Position numbers and translations under genes: made by a program. The notes under the pieces are model-generated. The model searched no databases. It saw only the letters and a program-made list of their open reading frames with translations, and was not told the DNA's origin. From Gemmatimonadota bacterium (lineage in GTDB: Bacteria > Gemmatimonadota > Gemmatimonadetes > Longimicrobiales > RSA9), in the NCBI GenBank assembly GCA_007126035.1, contig SLCC01000176.1, forward strand, positions 1 through 42,742: a DNA stretch of 42,742 nt, in the 5' to 3' direction. The first letter of the stretch is position 1; every line of letters starts with the position of its first letter. Shown here in pieces: positions 15,560 through 24,544 of this stretch.

Positions 15560-17655
15560 GAGTCAGCCATTGGCAGTCGCAGGCTGAACCGACTGCCTCC
15601 GCCCTCCTGGCTCTCGACCGTGATGTGGCCGCCCAGGAGCTTGGCGAAGCGATCGGAGATAGGCAGGCCCAGGCCGGCGCCGCCGCTCCTGCGCGTGGCA
15701 GACTGGTTGCCCTGCCAGAATGGCTCGAACAGGAACCGCTGCTCGTGCGGCGGTATACCCAGGCCCGTGTCGGAGACCTGGAAGACCACGTCCCCGTCCT
15801 CGCAGAAGACCCGTAGCTCCACGCTCCCCTCGTCGGTGAACTTCACCGCGTTGCCCAGCAGGTTCAGGAGGATCTGCCTGAGTTTGCGGGCGTCCGTCCT
15901 GATCCGGTCAGGTGCGTGATCGCGAACCACGCGGAACTCCAGGCTGTCGCCCTCGGCAAACGGGCCGATGATGGCTTCGATCTCGTCCAGGACCTGGGCC
16001 GTCTCCACGTCCGAACATTCCACCTCCTCCCGCTCCGCCTGGAGCCGCGCGAAGGTGAGGATCTCGTTGATCAGCTGGAGCAGGTGCTGTGCGGACAGGC
16101 CGATCCGGCGGACGTACGCCTCGGCGGGCTCCGGGATGGGCGCCGGCACGCCGTCCACGAGGAGCTCGCTGTAGCCGATGATGGCGTTGAGCGGGGTGCG
16201 CAGCTCGTGGCTCATGGTGGCCATGAAGTCGCTCTTCGCCTTGAGTGCGGCGGACAGCTCCCGCACCAGTTGGGCGTGATCGATAGCCACGGCCGCCCGG
16301 CGGGCCAGGTCTTCGACCAGCAGGACGTCTTCCTGGTCGTACCGACGGCCCGACTCGGCCTGGACGAAGGTCATGGCGCCCAGGACCCGCCCACGCACCG
16401 CCAGTGGCGCCACCACGTACGAACAGACTCCCAGCGACCGCAGGAGCGACAGGTGCTCATCGTCATGAGCGACCTCCTCCAGGACCTCGCTCGTCACCTT
16501 GCGAACCAACTCGGTCTGGCCGGTGCGGATCACCTTCGGGGAGCCACGGGGCGCCTCCGGGTCAGGCGAGTAGCGCTCGCCGAGCCGCTGGACCAGCGCC
16601 ACCTTGTCCGGGTCCTGGTGCTCGACGGCCAGTCGCGTAATCGTGCCGTCCTCGTCCACCAGGTCGACGACGACCCAGTCCGCGATCTCGGGGACCGCCA
16701 GGCGCGCCACGGTGACCAGCGTGATCTCGTAGTCCAGCGACGATGCCAGCTCGGCACTGGCCCCGGCCAGGAACGCCATCCGCCGCTCCGCCGCCTGGGC
16801 CGCCTCCCGGGCCGCCTGCTCCGCCGCCAGTCGCTGTGACCGGATAGCAGCGCGCCGGAACTCGGTGATGTCCTGGGCGGTGCCGGTGAGGCGGACGGCC
16901 CGGCCGTCCTCGTCCAACTCGACCCGGCCCCGGGCCTCGTGCCACCGCACCTCGTCCCCGGGCCGGATCACCCGGTGCCGGAACTTGAAGCTGTCGCCGG
17001 TCCGGAGCGCAGCCTGGACCTGGTCGTCCATCAGCTTCCTATCGGCAGGGTATACGTGTTCGAGCACGGCGGAGAAGTCCATTGGAGTGCCGATCTCGAT
17101 GCCCATGATCCGGTACATCTCGTCGGACCAGTGGATCTGGTCAGTGGACAGGTCCCAGACCCAGCTGCCCAGGCTGGCGATCCGCTGGGCGTCCGCAAGC
17201 TGTCGCTCCCGACTGGCCAGCTCCTCCTGGGTGCGACGCTGCTCCGTCACGTCCCGGAGAACCACGGTCATCACCGTGCCGCCGTCTGCATCGGTCTTGG
17301 CAATGGAGGCCTCGGCCGGGAACTCCTCGCCGTCGCTGCGCAGCGCCCTGATCTCGAGGCGCTCACCCATCTGCCGGGAGGTGATGGACGAGCGGGCGAA
17401 CCGCTCCACGTGGCACCGGTGCGCCTCACGGAAGCGCTCGGGCAGGAGGATGTTCAGTGGCCGGCCCAGGACCTGGGACGGGGCGTAGCGGAAGATCCGC
17501 TCCGCGCCGCGGTTGAAGAAGATGATGTTCTGGGCCTCATCGATTGAGATGATGGCCTCGGCCACTATGGCCAGGACGGACGAGAGATGACCCACGTCCT
17601 GCCCCGGCTCGAGCTTGCTCCGCTCCGCCGCTCCAGAATCTATTCGATCGTGCAT
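15553..17655 (-). CDS. PAS-PAS-GAF sensor histidine kinase
   Basis: A 700-residue soluble hybrid-sensor-like kinase without membrane segments. Domains in order: PAS (about 20-135, with FFNRGAERIFRY), a second PAS with PAC motif (about 160-275), a coiled linker, GAF (about 300-455), HisKA with phospho-acceptor H483 (MATMSHELRTPLNAIIGYSE), and HATPase_c with the N-box NLLGNAVKFT, DTGLGI and GGAGLGLPI motifs. All catalytic boxes are intact. It has no receiver domain, and no response regulator lies in the window, so its partner is unknown. The first PAS may bind a cofactor, and the GAF may sense a small molecule. The stop overlaps the plsY start. Confidence 0.9.
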   Translation of the reverse strand: MHDRIDSGAAERSKLEPGQDVGHLSSVLAIVAEAIISIDEAQNIIFFNRGAERIFRYAPSQVLGRPLNILLPERFREAHRCHVERFARSSITSRQMGERLEIRALRSDGEEFPAEASIAKTDADGGTVMTVVLRDVTEQRRTQEELASRERQLADAQRIASLGSWVWDLSTDQIHWSDEMYRIMGIEIGTPMDFSAVLEHVYPADRKLMDDQVQAALRTGDSFKFRHRVIRPGDEVRWHEARGRVELDEDGRAVRLTGTAQDITEFRRAAIRSQRLAAEQAAREAAQAAERRMAFLAGASAELASSLDYEITLVTVARLAVPEIADWVVVDLVDEDGTITRLAVEHQDPDKVALVQRLGERYSPDPEAPRGSPKVIRTGQTELVRKVTSEVLEEVAHDDEHLSLLRSLGVCSYVVAPLAVRGRVLGAMTFVQAESGRRYDQEDVLLVEDLARRAAVAIDHAQLVRELSAALKAKSDFMATMSHELRTPLNAIIGYSELLVDGVPAPIPEPAEAYVRRIGLSAQHLLQLINEILTFARLQAEREEVECSDVETAQVLDEIEAIIGPFAEGDSLEFRVVRDHAPDRIRTDARKLRQILLNLLGNAVKFTDEGSVELRVFCEDGDVVFQVSDTGLGIPPHEQRFLFEPFWQGNQSATRRSGGAGLGLPISDRFAKLLGGHITVESQEGGGSRFSLRLPMADSC

Positions 17656-17683
17656 GTGCAGCGACTGGCACCCCTGAGATGAA

Positions 17684-17720
17684 GGCGCGGGGGCGACCGA
17701 CCACCGGCCACCCCCGCGCC
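17684..17720 (-). terminator. strong GC stem-loop after an S9 peptidase gene
   Basis: A perfect 10-bp inverted repeat (GGCGCGGGGG at 17684-17693, CCCCCGCGCC at 17711-17720) with a 17-nt loop lies 30 bases past the stop of the S9 gene, between it and the histidine kinase start. A second 6-bp stem (GCGATC/GATCGC, 17721-17735) adjoins it. Only a weak T-rich stretch (TTCATCTC) follows on the minus strand. Confidence 0.45.
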
Positions 17721-17749
17721 GCGATCGTTGATCGCTCGAGCCCTGGACA

Positions 17750-19840
17750 CTAACGCCTCTGGTCCTGACCCGCAGCCGTCCGGGCCGGCGCGCCCGCCCC
17801 GGCCCGGTCCAGGTCCCGATCCGGCATCATGCCGTCGCCCTGGAGGAACGTGTCGAACCATTCGAGCATACGCAGATTGTAGTCCAACCGCGAGGCTGCG
17901 CGGATCGTGCCATGGCCCTCACCGGGGTAGAAGATCAGGCGCACCGGCACGTCGGGCCGCCGGACCACCAGGTGGCGGTACAGCTCCAGGGACTGGCCCG
18001 GGTGTACCCTGGTGTCTTCGGCGCCGTGCATGATCAGGAGCGGCGTCCGCGCCCGGTCCACGTGGTAGATGGGGCTGCGCTCCAGGTACTTCTGCCAGTT
18101 GTTGTTCTCCCACAGCCATTCACGGGAGTGGACCAGGTACAGCTCCATCGGGATGTCACTGGTGCCCCACTTGGAGATGTTGTTGCTGATCCCCACGTTC
18201 ATGACGCCCGCGGCGAACCGGTCCGAGTAGTAGGTGCTCATCCAGGCCGTGGCGTAGCCGCCGTATGAGCCGCCGGTCACGCCGATCCGGTCCTGGTCCG
18301 CGATCCCGACCTCGATGAGGTGGTCGACGCCGTCCACCACGTCGTCGAACTCCTTGCCGCCAGCGTCGCCCTGACTGCTCTTGATGAACTCGAGCCCGCG
18401 GCCCGTGCTGCCCCGGTAGTTGGGGTAGAAGACGGCGTAGCCCCGGCCCGCGGCCACCTGGCCTGGCAGGTTGTGGCCGGTGAGCCACCCGTTCAGGTAA
18501 TGGGCTTCGGGTCCGCCGTGGACCACGGTGATCAGCGGCACGCGCGTGCCCTCGACGTAGCCCACGGGCAGCATCAGGAGCCCTTCGATGTCGAACTGTC
18601 CGTCCCGGGCGGCGTACCGGACCACCCGCTGCTCGCCCAGGTCCACGTCCGCCAGCCACGGGTTACTGTCCGTGAGCCGCTGGAGCTGCCGGCGCCGGCC
18701 TTCCAGTGTGTAGATCTCGTTCGGGTGCCGCGGCGTGCTGGCCACGAACGCCACCTGCCCGTCGCCCGAGCGGGTGAAGCTGCTCATGGCCACGTCGTCC
18801 TCGCCCGCCAGCCGCTCCATCCGGGTGCCGTCAGGACGGATCCGGCCGAAGGCGCTGGCCGTGCTCTCGCTGGCGATGAAGTGGATCTCGTTGGCGCCGG
18901 TCCAGGCGATCTGCTCGAACTTGCCCTCGAAGTCGGGCAGGATGTTCACGGGCGTGCCGCCAGTGGCGTCGACGATCATGATCCTGCCGTCGATGGGATC
19001 GTGGATGTTGTGGCCCGCCACCAGCGCCAGCCGCTGGCCGTCCGGGCTCCACTCGATCTGGCCCAGCTTGCCGGCGTTGTCGATGTCCACCACCACCTGG
19101 AGCGTGTTGGCGTCCACCACCTTCACCGACTTGGCCATGTAGGAGTCGTCCACGCTGGGCGTGGGCGTCACGGCCACGGCGATCCTGTCGCCCCGGGGGC
19201 TCCAGGCCATCTCGTAGTACGAGCCCCGGTGCTGGAGCTCGCGCACCGCGCCCGCCGTCCGCACGTCCGCCACGTAGGCCATGCGCTGCGGTATGTTCTC
19301 CTCGAAGAAGTCGGGCCGGTACGGCAGCGGGGTGTCGGGCTGGGTCACCGCCTCGTTGGCCACGAACGCCACCCGTACGCCGTCAGGCGACCAGACATAC
19401 GAGAGCATGTGCCGGTCGAAGTCCACCAGCCGCTGGGGCGTGCCGCCGGTCACCGGCACCTCGTAGAGCCCGCGCGCCACGCCGGGCTCCGTCACGGCCA
19501 TGAACGTCACCGTGTTGTGGCCTGGCCGGAACGAAACGGCGGCGGCGCTGGAGATGGTGTGCAGGACCTGCGACGTGCCCGTGCGCCGGTCGAAGACGTG
19601 TAGCTGGGCCGTAGCCGGCACGTTCCGCTGGAACGGATCGGCAGGGACCAGGCGGGTGAAGGCGACGTAGCGGCCGTCATCGGAGATGGCCGCGCTGGTC
19701 ACTACCTCGGTCTGGGCCACCTGTAGCGGTGTGAGCCCCTGCTGGTCCTGTGCCACGGCCTCATGCGAGGCGAGGGCGAGCAGGACCAGTACGGGCAGCA
19801 CCGCCCGCCGGCCGACGGCAGCACGAAGAGATCTGTTCAT
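17750..19840 (-). CDS. secreted S9 prolyl-oligopeptidase-family peptidase (first copy)
   Basis: A 696-residue peptidase. The signal peptide (MNRSLRAAVGRRAVLPVLVL...) ends AVA before Gln-Asp-Gln, so the mature protein probably starts with Gln. Residues 40-430 form a WD40-like beta-propeller, with repeats such as WSPDGVRVAF and WSPDGQRLAL. Residues 440-690 form the alpha/beta-hydrolase domain with catalytic S525 (TGGSYGGYATAW), D609 (HGAEDTRVHPG) and H643 (PGEGHGT). It probably releases dipeptides or acyl-amino acids from peptides outside the cytoplasm. The start at 19840 follows a GAGGA ribosome site; a longer in-frame start lacks sense as a signal peptide. It follows a paralogue in tandem with a 144-base gap. 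Confidence 0.92.
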   Translation of the reverse strand: MNRSLRAAVGRRAVLPVLVLLALASHEAVAQDQQGLTPLQVAQTEVVTSAAISDDGRYVAFTRLVPADPFQRNVPATAQLHVFDRRTGTSQVLHTISSAAAVSFRPGHNTVTFMAVTEPGVARGLYEVPVTGGTPQRLVDFDRHMLSYVWSPDGVRVAFVANEAVTQPDTPLPYRPDFFEENIPQRMAYVADVRTAGAVRELQHRGSYYEMAWSPRGDRIAVAVTPTPSVDDSYMAKSVKVVDANTLQVVVDIDNAGKLGQIEWSPDGQRLALVAGHNIHDPIDGRIMIVDATGGTPVNILPDFEGKFEQIAWTGANEIHFIASESTASAFGRIRPDGTRMERLAGEDDVAMSSFTRSGDGQVAFVASTPRHPNEIYTLEGRRRQLQRLTDSNPWLADVDLGEQRVVRYAARDGQFDIEGLLMLPVGYVEGTRVPLITVVHGGPEAHYLNGWLTGHNLPGQVAAGRGYAVFYPNYRGSTGRGLEFIKSSQGDAGGKEFDDVVDGVDHLIEVGIADQDRIGVTGGSYGGYATAWMSTYYSDRFAAGVMNVGISNNISKWGTSDIPMELYLVHSREWLWENNNWQKYLERSPIYHVDRARTPLLIMHGAEDTRVHPGQSLELYRHLVVRRPDVPVRLIFYPGEGHGTIRAASRLDYNLRMLEWFDTFLQGDGMMPDRDLDRAGAGAPARTAAGQDQRR

Positions 19841-19984
19841 ATTGTCCTCGAAAGAGTCCGTGTCAACGGTCTTCGCCCTGGCTCGGGCAAACCGCAACCT
19901 GCTGTGCCGCAACCACATGGGCGCCAGGACAGTCCGGAATCTGGCCCGGATCGCCCTGGCGCGCAACTGCCGGTGGAGGAAGGA

Positions 19985-22072
19985 TCATCGGCCCCCGGGA
20001 GGCGCGTACTCCCCGATCCATTCCCTCACCTGTTCGTACCAGTATAGCGAGTTGTTCGGCTTCAGGATCCAGTGGTTCTCGTCCGGATAGTAGATGAGCC
20101 GCGAGTCGATGCCGCGGTGCTGGAGCGTGCGGAACAGCTCGAAGGCCTGCCCCACCGGGACCCGGTAGTCCAGCTGGCCATGGATGATGAGGGCCGGTGT
20201 GCGGAAGTCGCCGGCGAAGTAGTGAGGCGAGATCCGCTCGTAGATGTCGTGCTCCCAGTAGTCGCCGAACCGCTGGGTGTGGACGGCGAAGTCGGCGGCG
20301 AGCTGGGAGTACATGTTGTAGACCGGCGCGTGGATGACCAGGGCCTGGAACGGGTGCTCCTTGCCCAGGAGGATGCTGGACAGGTAGCCGCCGTAGCTGC
20401 CGCCGCCGGCCACCATCCGGTCGGCGTCGATCCACGGCTGGTCGGCGAACCACTGGGCGGCGAGCCTGGTGTCCTCGTAGGGCAGGGTCAGCCAGTCGGG
20501 GTTGATGGCGTCGGTGAAGTCCTGCCCGAAGCCCGACGACCCGTGGAAGTTGTGCCAGGCGGTGACGTAGCCCCAGGACGCGAAGGTCTGGGCGTTCCAG
20601 CGGAAGTGGAAGCCGTCGGTGATGCCGCTGTGGGGCCCGCCATGGATCAACAGGAACAGCGGGTACTGCTCGTTCGGGTCGAAGCCCGGCGGGTAGTGGA
20701 CCCACATCTGGATGGGCTGACCGTTGGCGCCGGTGTAGGTCACGGACTCGTAGGTGCCCAGCTCCACGCCGGCCAGGATGTCATCGTTGATGGTGTCGAT
20801 CCGACGGGTCTGTCCGTCGCGAGGGCTCACCACCACCAGCTGGGGCGGGTGGAGGAAGCTCTGGTTCAGCGCCACCAGCGTCCCGTCACGGGACACGTCC
20901 AGCGATGCGAAGTCCGTCTCGCCGGTCACGGCCCGGGGCGCGCCACGGTCCACGGGGATGTGGTACACCCGGCGGGTGCCGGCGTCGTCTATTGCGCCAT
21001 ATAGCCCCCGCCCGTCCGGCGCCCAGACCAGACCGTCGGCGGAGCGGTCCCACTCCGTGGTCACCTCGCGCCGGGTGTCGGTGGCGACGTCGTAGACCAC
21101 CAGCCGCCTGGTGTCGGCATAGAAGCCGGGGATCCGCTGACTCGTGTACGCCAGCCGCCGGCCGTCGGGGCTGAACAGGGGGTTGGCGTCGGGGGCGTCG
21201 TTGTCGGGCGTGATGTTCCGGGCCTGGGCGCTACCGGGCCGGACCAGGAACAGGTCCATCTTGGGGCTCACGTCATCGCGTCGGCTGTCTGCGCTGAAGA
21301 CGACGAGGGAGCCGTCGGGCGCCACGTCGTAGCTGCTCCGGCTCTGGCCGGAACGGGGCAGCTCCCAGCCCGTGGGCAGGGTGATGGGCTCGATGTCGCC
21401 ACCCGCCGCCGGGATCCGGTAGAGGTGGGCCTGGCGCGTCTCGTCCAGCCAGTGGTCCCACGAGCTGGTGGGCAGCTCGTTCCAGGTGTGGGCCGACTTG
21501 TGGCTCTTACGCCGCCGCTCCAGCTCTTGCTCCATCTCGTCCCACGACATCTCCGGGAAGACGCTGGAGATGAAGTAGATATGATCGCCCACCCAGGCGG
21601 GGGCGCTCACGCCCGTGGGTACCTCGGTGAGGCGCCGCGCCTCACCCGGCTCGGCCATGGGCAGCAGGTAGATCTGGCCCGCGTCGTCGCCCTCACGGCG
21701 AGTGACGAAGGCCAGGGTCCGGCCGTCAGGGCTGAAGAAGGCCTGGCCCGCCGCGGAGCCGTGCTGCGTCAGCGGCCGCTCCACCGACCCGTCGGTGGCG
21801 AAGAGCCAGAGGTCGGTGTGGCTCTTGTCGTCCTCCACCGTGTAGCGGGTCACCGGGGCCACCGCCCAGCGGCCGTCGGGCGAGACCACAGGGGCGCCGA
21901 CGCGCTGCATCTGCCAGAGGACCTCCGCGCTCAGGGTCCGGTCCGCCGACTGCCGGTCCGCCGTCGGCTGCCCGAGCTGGGCGGTGGCCGGCGAAGCCAC
22001 GAGGAAGAGGACCAGGGGGAGAGTAGCGAGGCTGCTAGCGGCCCGGCCGCGGGCCCACGGTCGCCTGATCAT
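19985..22072 (-). CDS. secreted S9 prolyl-oligopeptidase-family peptidase (second copy)
   Basis: A 695-residue paralogue of the neighbouring peptidase. The signal peptide ends SPATA before Gln-Leu-Gly-Gln. The beta-propeller region (about 50-430) has repeats such as VSPDGRWAVAPV, FSPDGRTLAFVT and WAPDGRGLYGAI. The hydrolase domain (about 440-690) has S559 (GGGSYGGYLSS), D635 (HGQLDYRVPVG) and H667 (YYPDENHWIL). The protein is probably periplasmic or outer-membrane associated and would share peptide scavenging with the first copy while differing in specificity. GGAG lies nine bases before the ATG. A candidate promoter lies at 22114-22142. Confidence 0.92.
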   Translation of the reverse strand: MIRRPWARGRAASSLATLPLVLFLVASPATAQLGQPTADRQSADRTLSAEVLWQMQRVGAPVVSPDGRWAVAPVTRYTVEDDKSHTDLWLFATDGSVERPLTQHGSAAGQAFFSPDGRTLAFVTRREGDDAGQIYLLPMAEPGEARRLTEVPTGVSAPAWVGDHIYFISSVFPEMSWDEMEQELERRRKSHKSAHTWNELPTSSWDHWLDETRQAHLYRIPAAGGDIEPITLPTGWELPRSGQSRSSYDVAPDGSLVVFSADSRRDDVSPKMDLFLVRPGSAQARNITPDNDAPDANPLFSPDGRRLAYTSQRIPGFYADTRRLVVYDVATDTRREVTTEWDRSADGLVWAPDGRGLYGAIDDAGTRRVYHIPVDRGAPRAVTGETDFASLDVSRDGTLVALNQSFLHPPQLVVVSPRDGQTRRIDTINDDILAGVELGTYESVTYTGANGQPIQMWVHYPPGFDPNEQYPLFLLIHGGPHSGITDGFHFRWNAQTFASWGYVTAWHNFHGSSGFGQDFTDAINPDWLTLPYEDTRLAAQWFADQPWIDADRMVAGGGSYGGYLSSILLGKEHPFQALVIHAPVYNMYSQLAADFAVHTQRFGDYWEHDIYERISPHYFAGDFRTPALIIHGQLDYRVPVGQAFELFRTLQHRGIDSRLIYYPDENHWILKPNNSLYWYEQVREWIGEYAPPGGR

Positions 22073-22113
22073 GACGGAATCTCCTGCTGAGAAGTCACTC
22101 GATAGTGAATGGA

Positions 22114-22142
22114 GGAATACCGGGAGCCGGAGGCAGGGTCAA
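22114..22142 (-). promoter_or_regulatory. candidate sigma70-like promoter for the S9 pair
   Basis: On the minus strand, TTGACC (22142-22137) and TATTCC (22119-22114) are 17 bases apart and lie about 40 bases upstream of the ATG at 22072. This is the best promoter-like match in the window and fits the start of the two-peptidase unit. Confidence 0.4.
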
Positions 22143-22169
22143 GGTTCTGGACCTGATGCATCCTCAGCC

Positions 22170-23099
22170 TCAGCTCGCCACCGGCTCGAGGCCGTAGTCC
22201 CTGGCCATCTCCAGCGCCGCGGCGAACTCACGGCTGGTGAGGCGGCGGTCGATGTCGCCGTACTTCTGCCGGCCGGCCGCCGTCCGCACCTTGCCCGCAG
22301 GACGGTACTGGTCCATGAGGTTGAGGTAGGTGCCCGGCCCCAGCTCAGTGGCCAGCCATTCCAGCACTCGCCGCGTCTCCTCCAGCATGCCGGGCATGAC
22401 CAGGTGCCGCACCAGCACCCCCTGTACGGCCAGGCCCCGCTCGTCCCGGACCAGGTCGCCCACCTGGCGGTGCATCTCCTTGATGGCGGCGGCGGCCGTC
22501 CGCGGATAGTCGTCCGCCTTGAGCAGGCGGCCCGCCGCCCCGGACGACAGGAGCTTCAGGTCCGGCATGTAGATGTCCACCACCCCGTCCAGCCAGGTCA
22601 GGGACTCCATGGCATCGTAGGCGCTGGTGTTGTAGACGATGGGCAGGTGTAGCCCGTCCTCCACGGCCAGCGCCAGGGCCTCCAGGACCTGCGGGACCAC
22701 GTGCTCCGGTGTGACCCAGTTGATGTTGTGACAGCCCCGCTCCTGCAGCGCCAGCATGAGGCCGGCCAGCCGCTCCGGCTCCATCCCGGGCTCCGCGTGA
22801 CCCGGACGCATGTCCTGGCTGATGTCGTGGTTCTGGCAGAACACGCACCGGAGGTTGCAATGCCCGAAGAAGATGGTCCCCGAGCCCGCCCACCCGCGCA
22901 GGCAGTCCTCCTCGCCGAAATGGGGGAACGCGCTGCTGACGACGGCGTAGCGCCCCGTCTTGCACGCCGACCACTTGCCGGCCAGACGGTCCACGGCGCA
23001 GTCCCGCGGACACAGTCGGCAGGAGGCCAGAGCCGCCACCGCCTCGTCCGCCCGCGCCCGCAGCTCCCCCTTCTCCAGCGCCAGATACCTCGCCTTCAT
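22170..23099 (-). CDS. PflX-type (COG1313) radical SAM protein
   Basis: A 309-residue radical SAM enzyme. The [4Fe-4S]/SAM motif is C81-N-L-R-C85-V-F-C88 (CxxxCxxC), followed by QNHDIS. N-terminal to it is an extra cysteine set (CRLCPRDC plus a later C in SACKTG) that may hold another cluster. The fold and motifs fit the PflX/COG1313 group, related to pyruvate-formate-lyase activases; no function has been shown for it. No glycyl-radical enzyme is adjacent. The start at 23099 is chosen because the preceding in-frame residues are unlike the family and a GAGG lies just upstream. The gene is divergent from ctaA. Confidence 0.8.
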   Translation of the reverse strand: MKARYLALEKGELRARADEAVAALASCRLCPRDCAVDRLAGKWSACKTGRYAVVSSAFPHFGEEDCLRGWAGSGTIFFGHCNLRCVFCQNHDISQDMRPGHAEPGMEPERLAGLMLALQERGCHNINWVTPEHVVPQVLEALALAVEDGLHLPIVYNTSAYDAMESLTWLDGVVDIYMPDLKLLSSGAAGRLLKADDYPRTAAAAIKEMHRQVGDLVRDERGLAVQGVLVRHLVMPGMLEETRRVLEWLATELGPGTYLNLMDQYRPAGKVRTAAGRQKYGDIDRRLTSREFAAALEMARDYGLEPVAS

Positions 23100-23281
23100 C
23101 CTGATCCCACCTCGGCTCAGCTGCCCCCGCATCCCCCTCACCACCGCTATCGGTCTCTGTCAGCAGCAAGTGTGGGTACCCATCATCTTTTCGGCCTCAG
23201 CGACTTGCCCGCTCCGGTAGGTACCCGTGGCGGAGTCTGCCGTTTCATCACCTCGCACTGCCCAAAGCCCCGCCGGTCGCT

Positions 23282-23287
23282 TATACT
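23282..23287 (+). promoter_or_regulatory. -10-like TATACT upstream of ctaA
   Basis: TATACT at 23282-23287 lies 75 bases before the ctaA ATG. The -35 position (TGCCCA at 23259-23264) matches poorly. The 5' leader can fold as CACCC/GGGTG near 23291-23308. The remaining divergent region (23100-23281) holds nothing else I can name. Confidence 0.3.
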
Positions 23288-23361
23288 TTCACCCTGTCCC
23301 CGGGGTGGGCCGGTCGGATCACCTGGCCGGCTCCACCGAGCGAGCCGAAGCGAAGAGTGCC

Positions 23362-24510
23362 ATGAACCGCACTACCAGCAACCCGTCCGCCACGGGCGCC
23401 GGCACCGGCGACTGGCGCCTCCAGGTCCCCGAATCCGCACGTGGCCGCATCCGGACCTGGCTCTGGAGCATAGCCGGCATGACGTTCCTGGTGCTGATCG
23501 TGGGCGGCATCACCCGCCTGACCCAGTCCGGTCTCTCCATCGTGGACTGGGACCCCGTGATGGGCGTTATCCCGCCGCTGAACGAGGCCCAGTGGCAGGA
23601 GGCGTTCGACCGTTATCGCCAGTTCCCGGAATACCAGCAGCTTCGCCGGGGGATGACCATGGGCGAGTTCCAGTTCATCTTCTTCTGGGAATGGTTCCAC
23701 CGTGTGGTGGCCAGGGCCATCGGCGTGGTCTTCCTGGTCCCGTTCCTCTTCTTCTGGCTCCGCGGCCACCTGACGCGGGCGATTACTGTCAGGGCGCTGG
23801 TCCTGTTCGGTCTGGGCGTGGCGCAGGGCATCATGGGCTGGCTGATGGTGGCCAGCGGCCTGGTGGACCGGCCCACGGTGAGCCATTACCGGCTGGCGGC
23901 CCACCTGTCCCTGGCCTTTGTCATCTTCGGCTACGCGGTGTGGCTGGCCCGTGAGTTGAAGACGGGTGAGACGAGGGTGGCGGTCCCGGTGGGTGCCAGG
24001 CCCATCATGCGACGGGGCCTGGCCGCCGTCGGGGTGCTCTTCGGGCTCCAGGTGGTGTGGGGCGCCTTCGTCGCCGGGCTGAAGGCCGGGGCGTACCACA
24101 ACACCTTCCCCCTGATGGAGGGGCGGCTCGTGCCGCCCACGCTGCTGTTCATGGAGCCGACGCTGGTCAACTTCGTCCAGAACCCCATCGCCGTGCAGTG
24201 GGTGCACAGGGTGCTGGGCACGATCCTGGGGCTGGCGGTACTGGCCTTCTTCTTCCAGGTCCTGCGGGCCGGGGCGGACGTGGTCTCGCGCAGGCTCAAC
24301 GTGGCGCTACTGGGGCTCATGGCGCTCCAGTACGTGCTGGGCGTCCTGACGCTGATCTACTTCGTGCCGGTCAGCCTGGGCGTGATCCACCAGGCCATGG
24401 CCATGGTCATCTTCGGCGTCTGGGTCTGGTGGGTGCACCACGTCCAGAAGGTGGCGGTGGAGGTGCGGCCGACCATCCAGGCCACTACTCGCGCGCAGGT
24501 CCCGGCCTGA
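23362..24510 (+). CDS. ctaA: heme A synthase (CtaA/COX15 family)
   Basis: A 382-residue membrane protein with eight predicted helices. The first follows the family block IVGGITRLTQSGLSIVDWDP. The four heme-ligand histidines are present: H113 (WEWFHRVVAR), H181 (RLAAHLSLAF), H282 (QWVHRVLG) and H343 (GVIHQAMAM). It oxidises the methyl group of heme O to give heme A for aa3-type cytochrome oxidase, so the organism should respire oxygen with a heme A oxidase. The type, with a long first loop and no CxxxC pair that I see, resembles the COX15-like group. Its oxidase partners are not nearby. The ATG at 23362 is chosen because upstream in-frame residues lack family features. Confidence 0.92.
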   Translation: MNRTTSNPSATGAGTGDWRLQVPESARGRIRTWLWSIAGMTFLVLIVGGITRLTQSGLSIVDWDPVMGVIPPLNEAQWQEAFDRYRQFPEYQQLRRGMTMGEFQFIFFWEWFHRVVARAIGVVFLVPFLFFWLRGHLTRAITVRALVLFGLGVAQGIMGWLMVASGLVDRPTVSHYRLAAHLSLAFVIFGYAVWLARELKTGETRVAVPVGARPIMRRGLAAVGVLFGLQVVWGAFVAGLKAGAYHNTFPLMEGRLVPPTLLFMEPTLVNFVQNPIAVQWVHRVLGTILGLAVLAFFFQVLRAGADVVSRRLNVALLGLMALQYVLGVLTLIYFVPVSLGVIHQAMAMVIFGVWVWWVHHVQKVAVEVRPTIQATTRAQVPA

Positions 24511-24544
24511 GACGGGAGGGCCGGGGTCGCGGGTCAGCTGGGGG

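Noticed and set aside
18320-19603. A 427-codon plus-strand frame
   Set aside because: Shadow of the S9 peptidase; composition is His/Val/Gly-rich and unlike a real protein.
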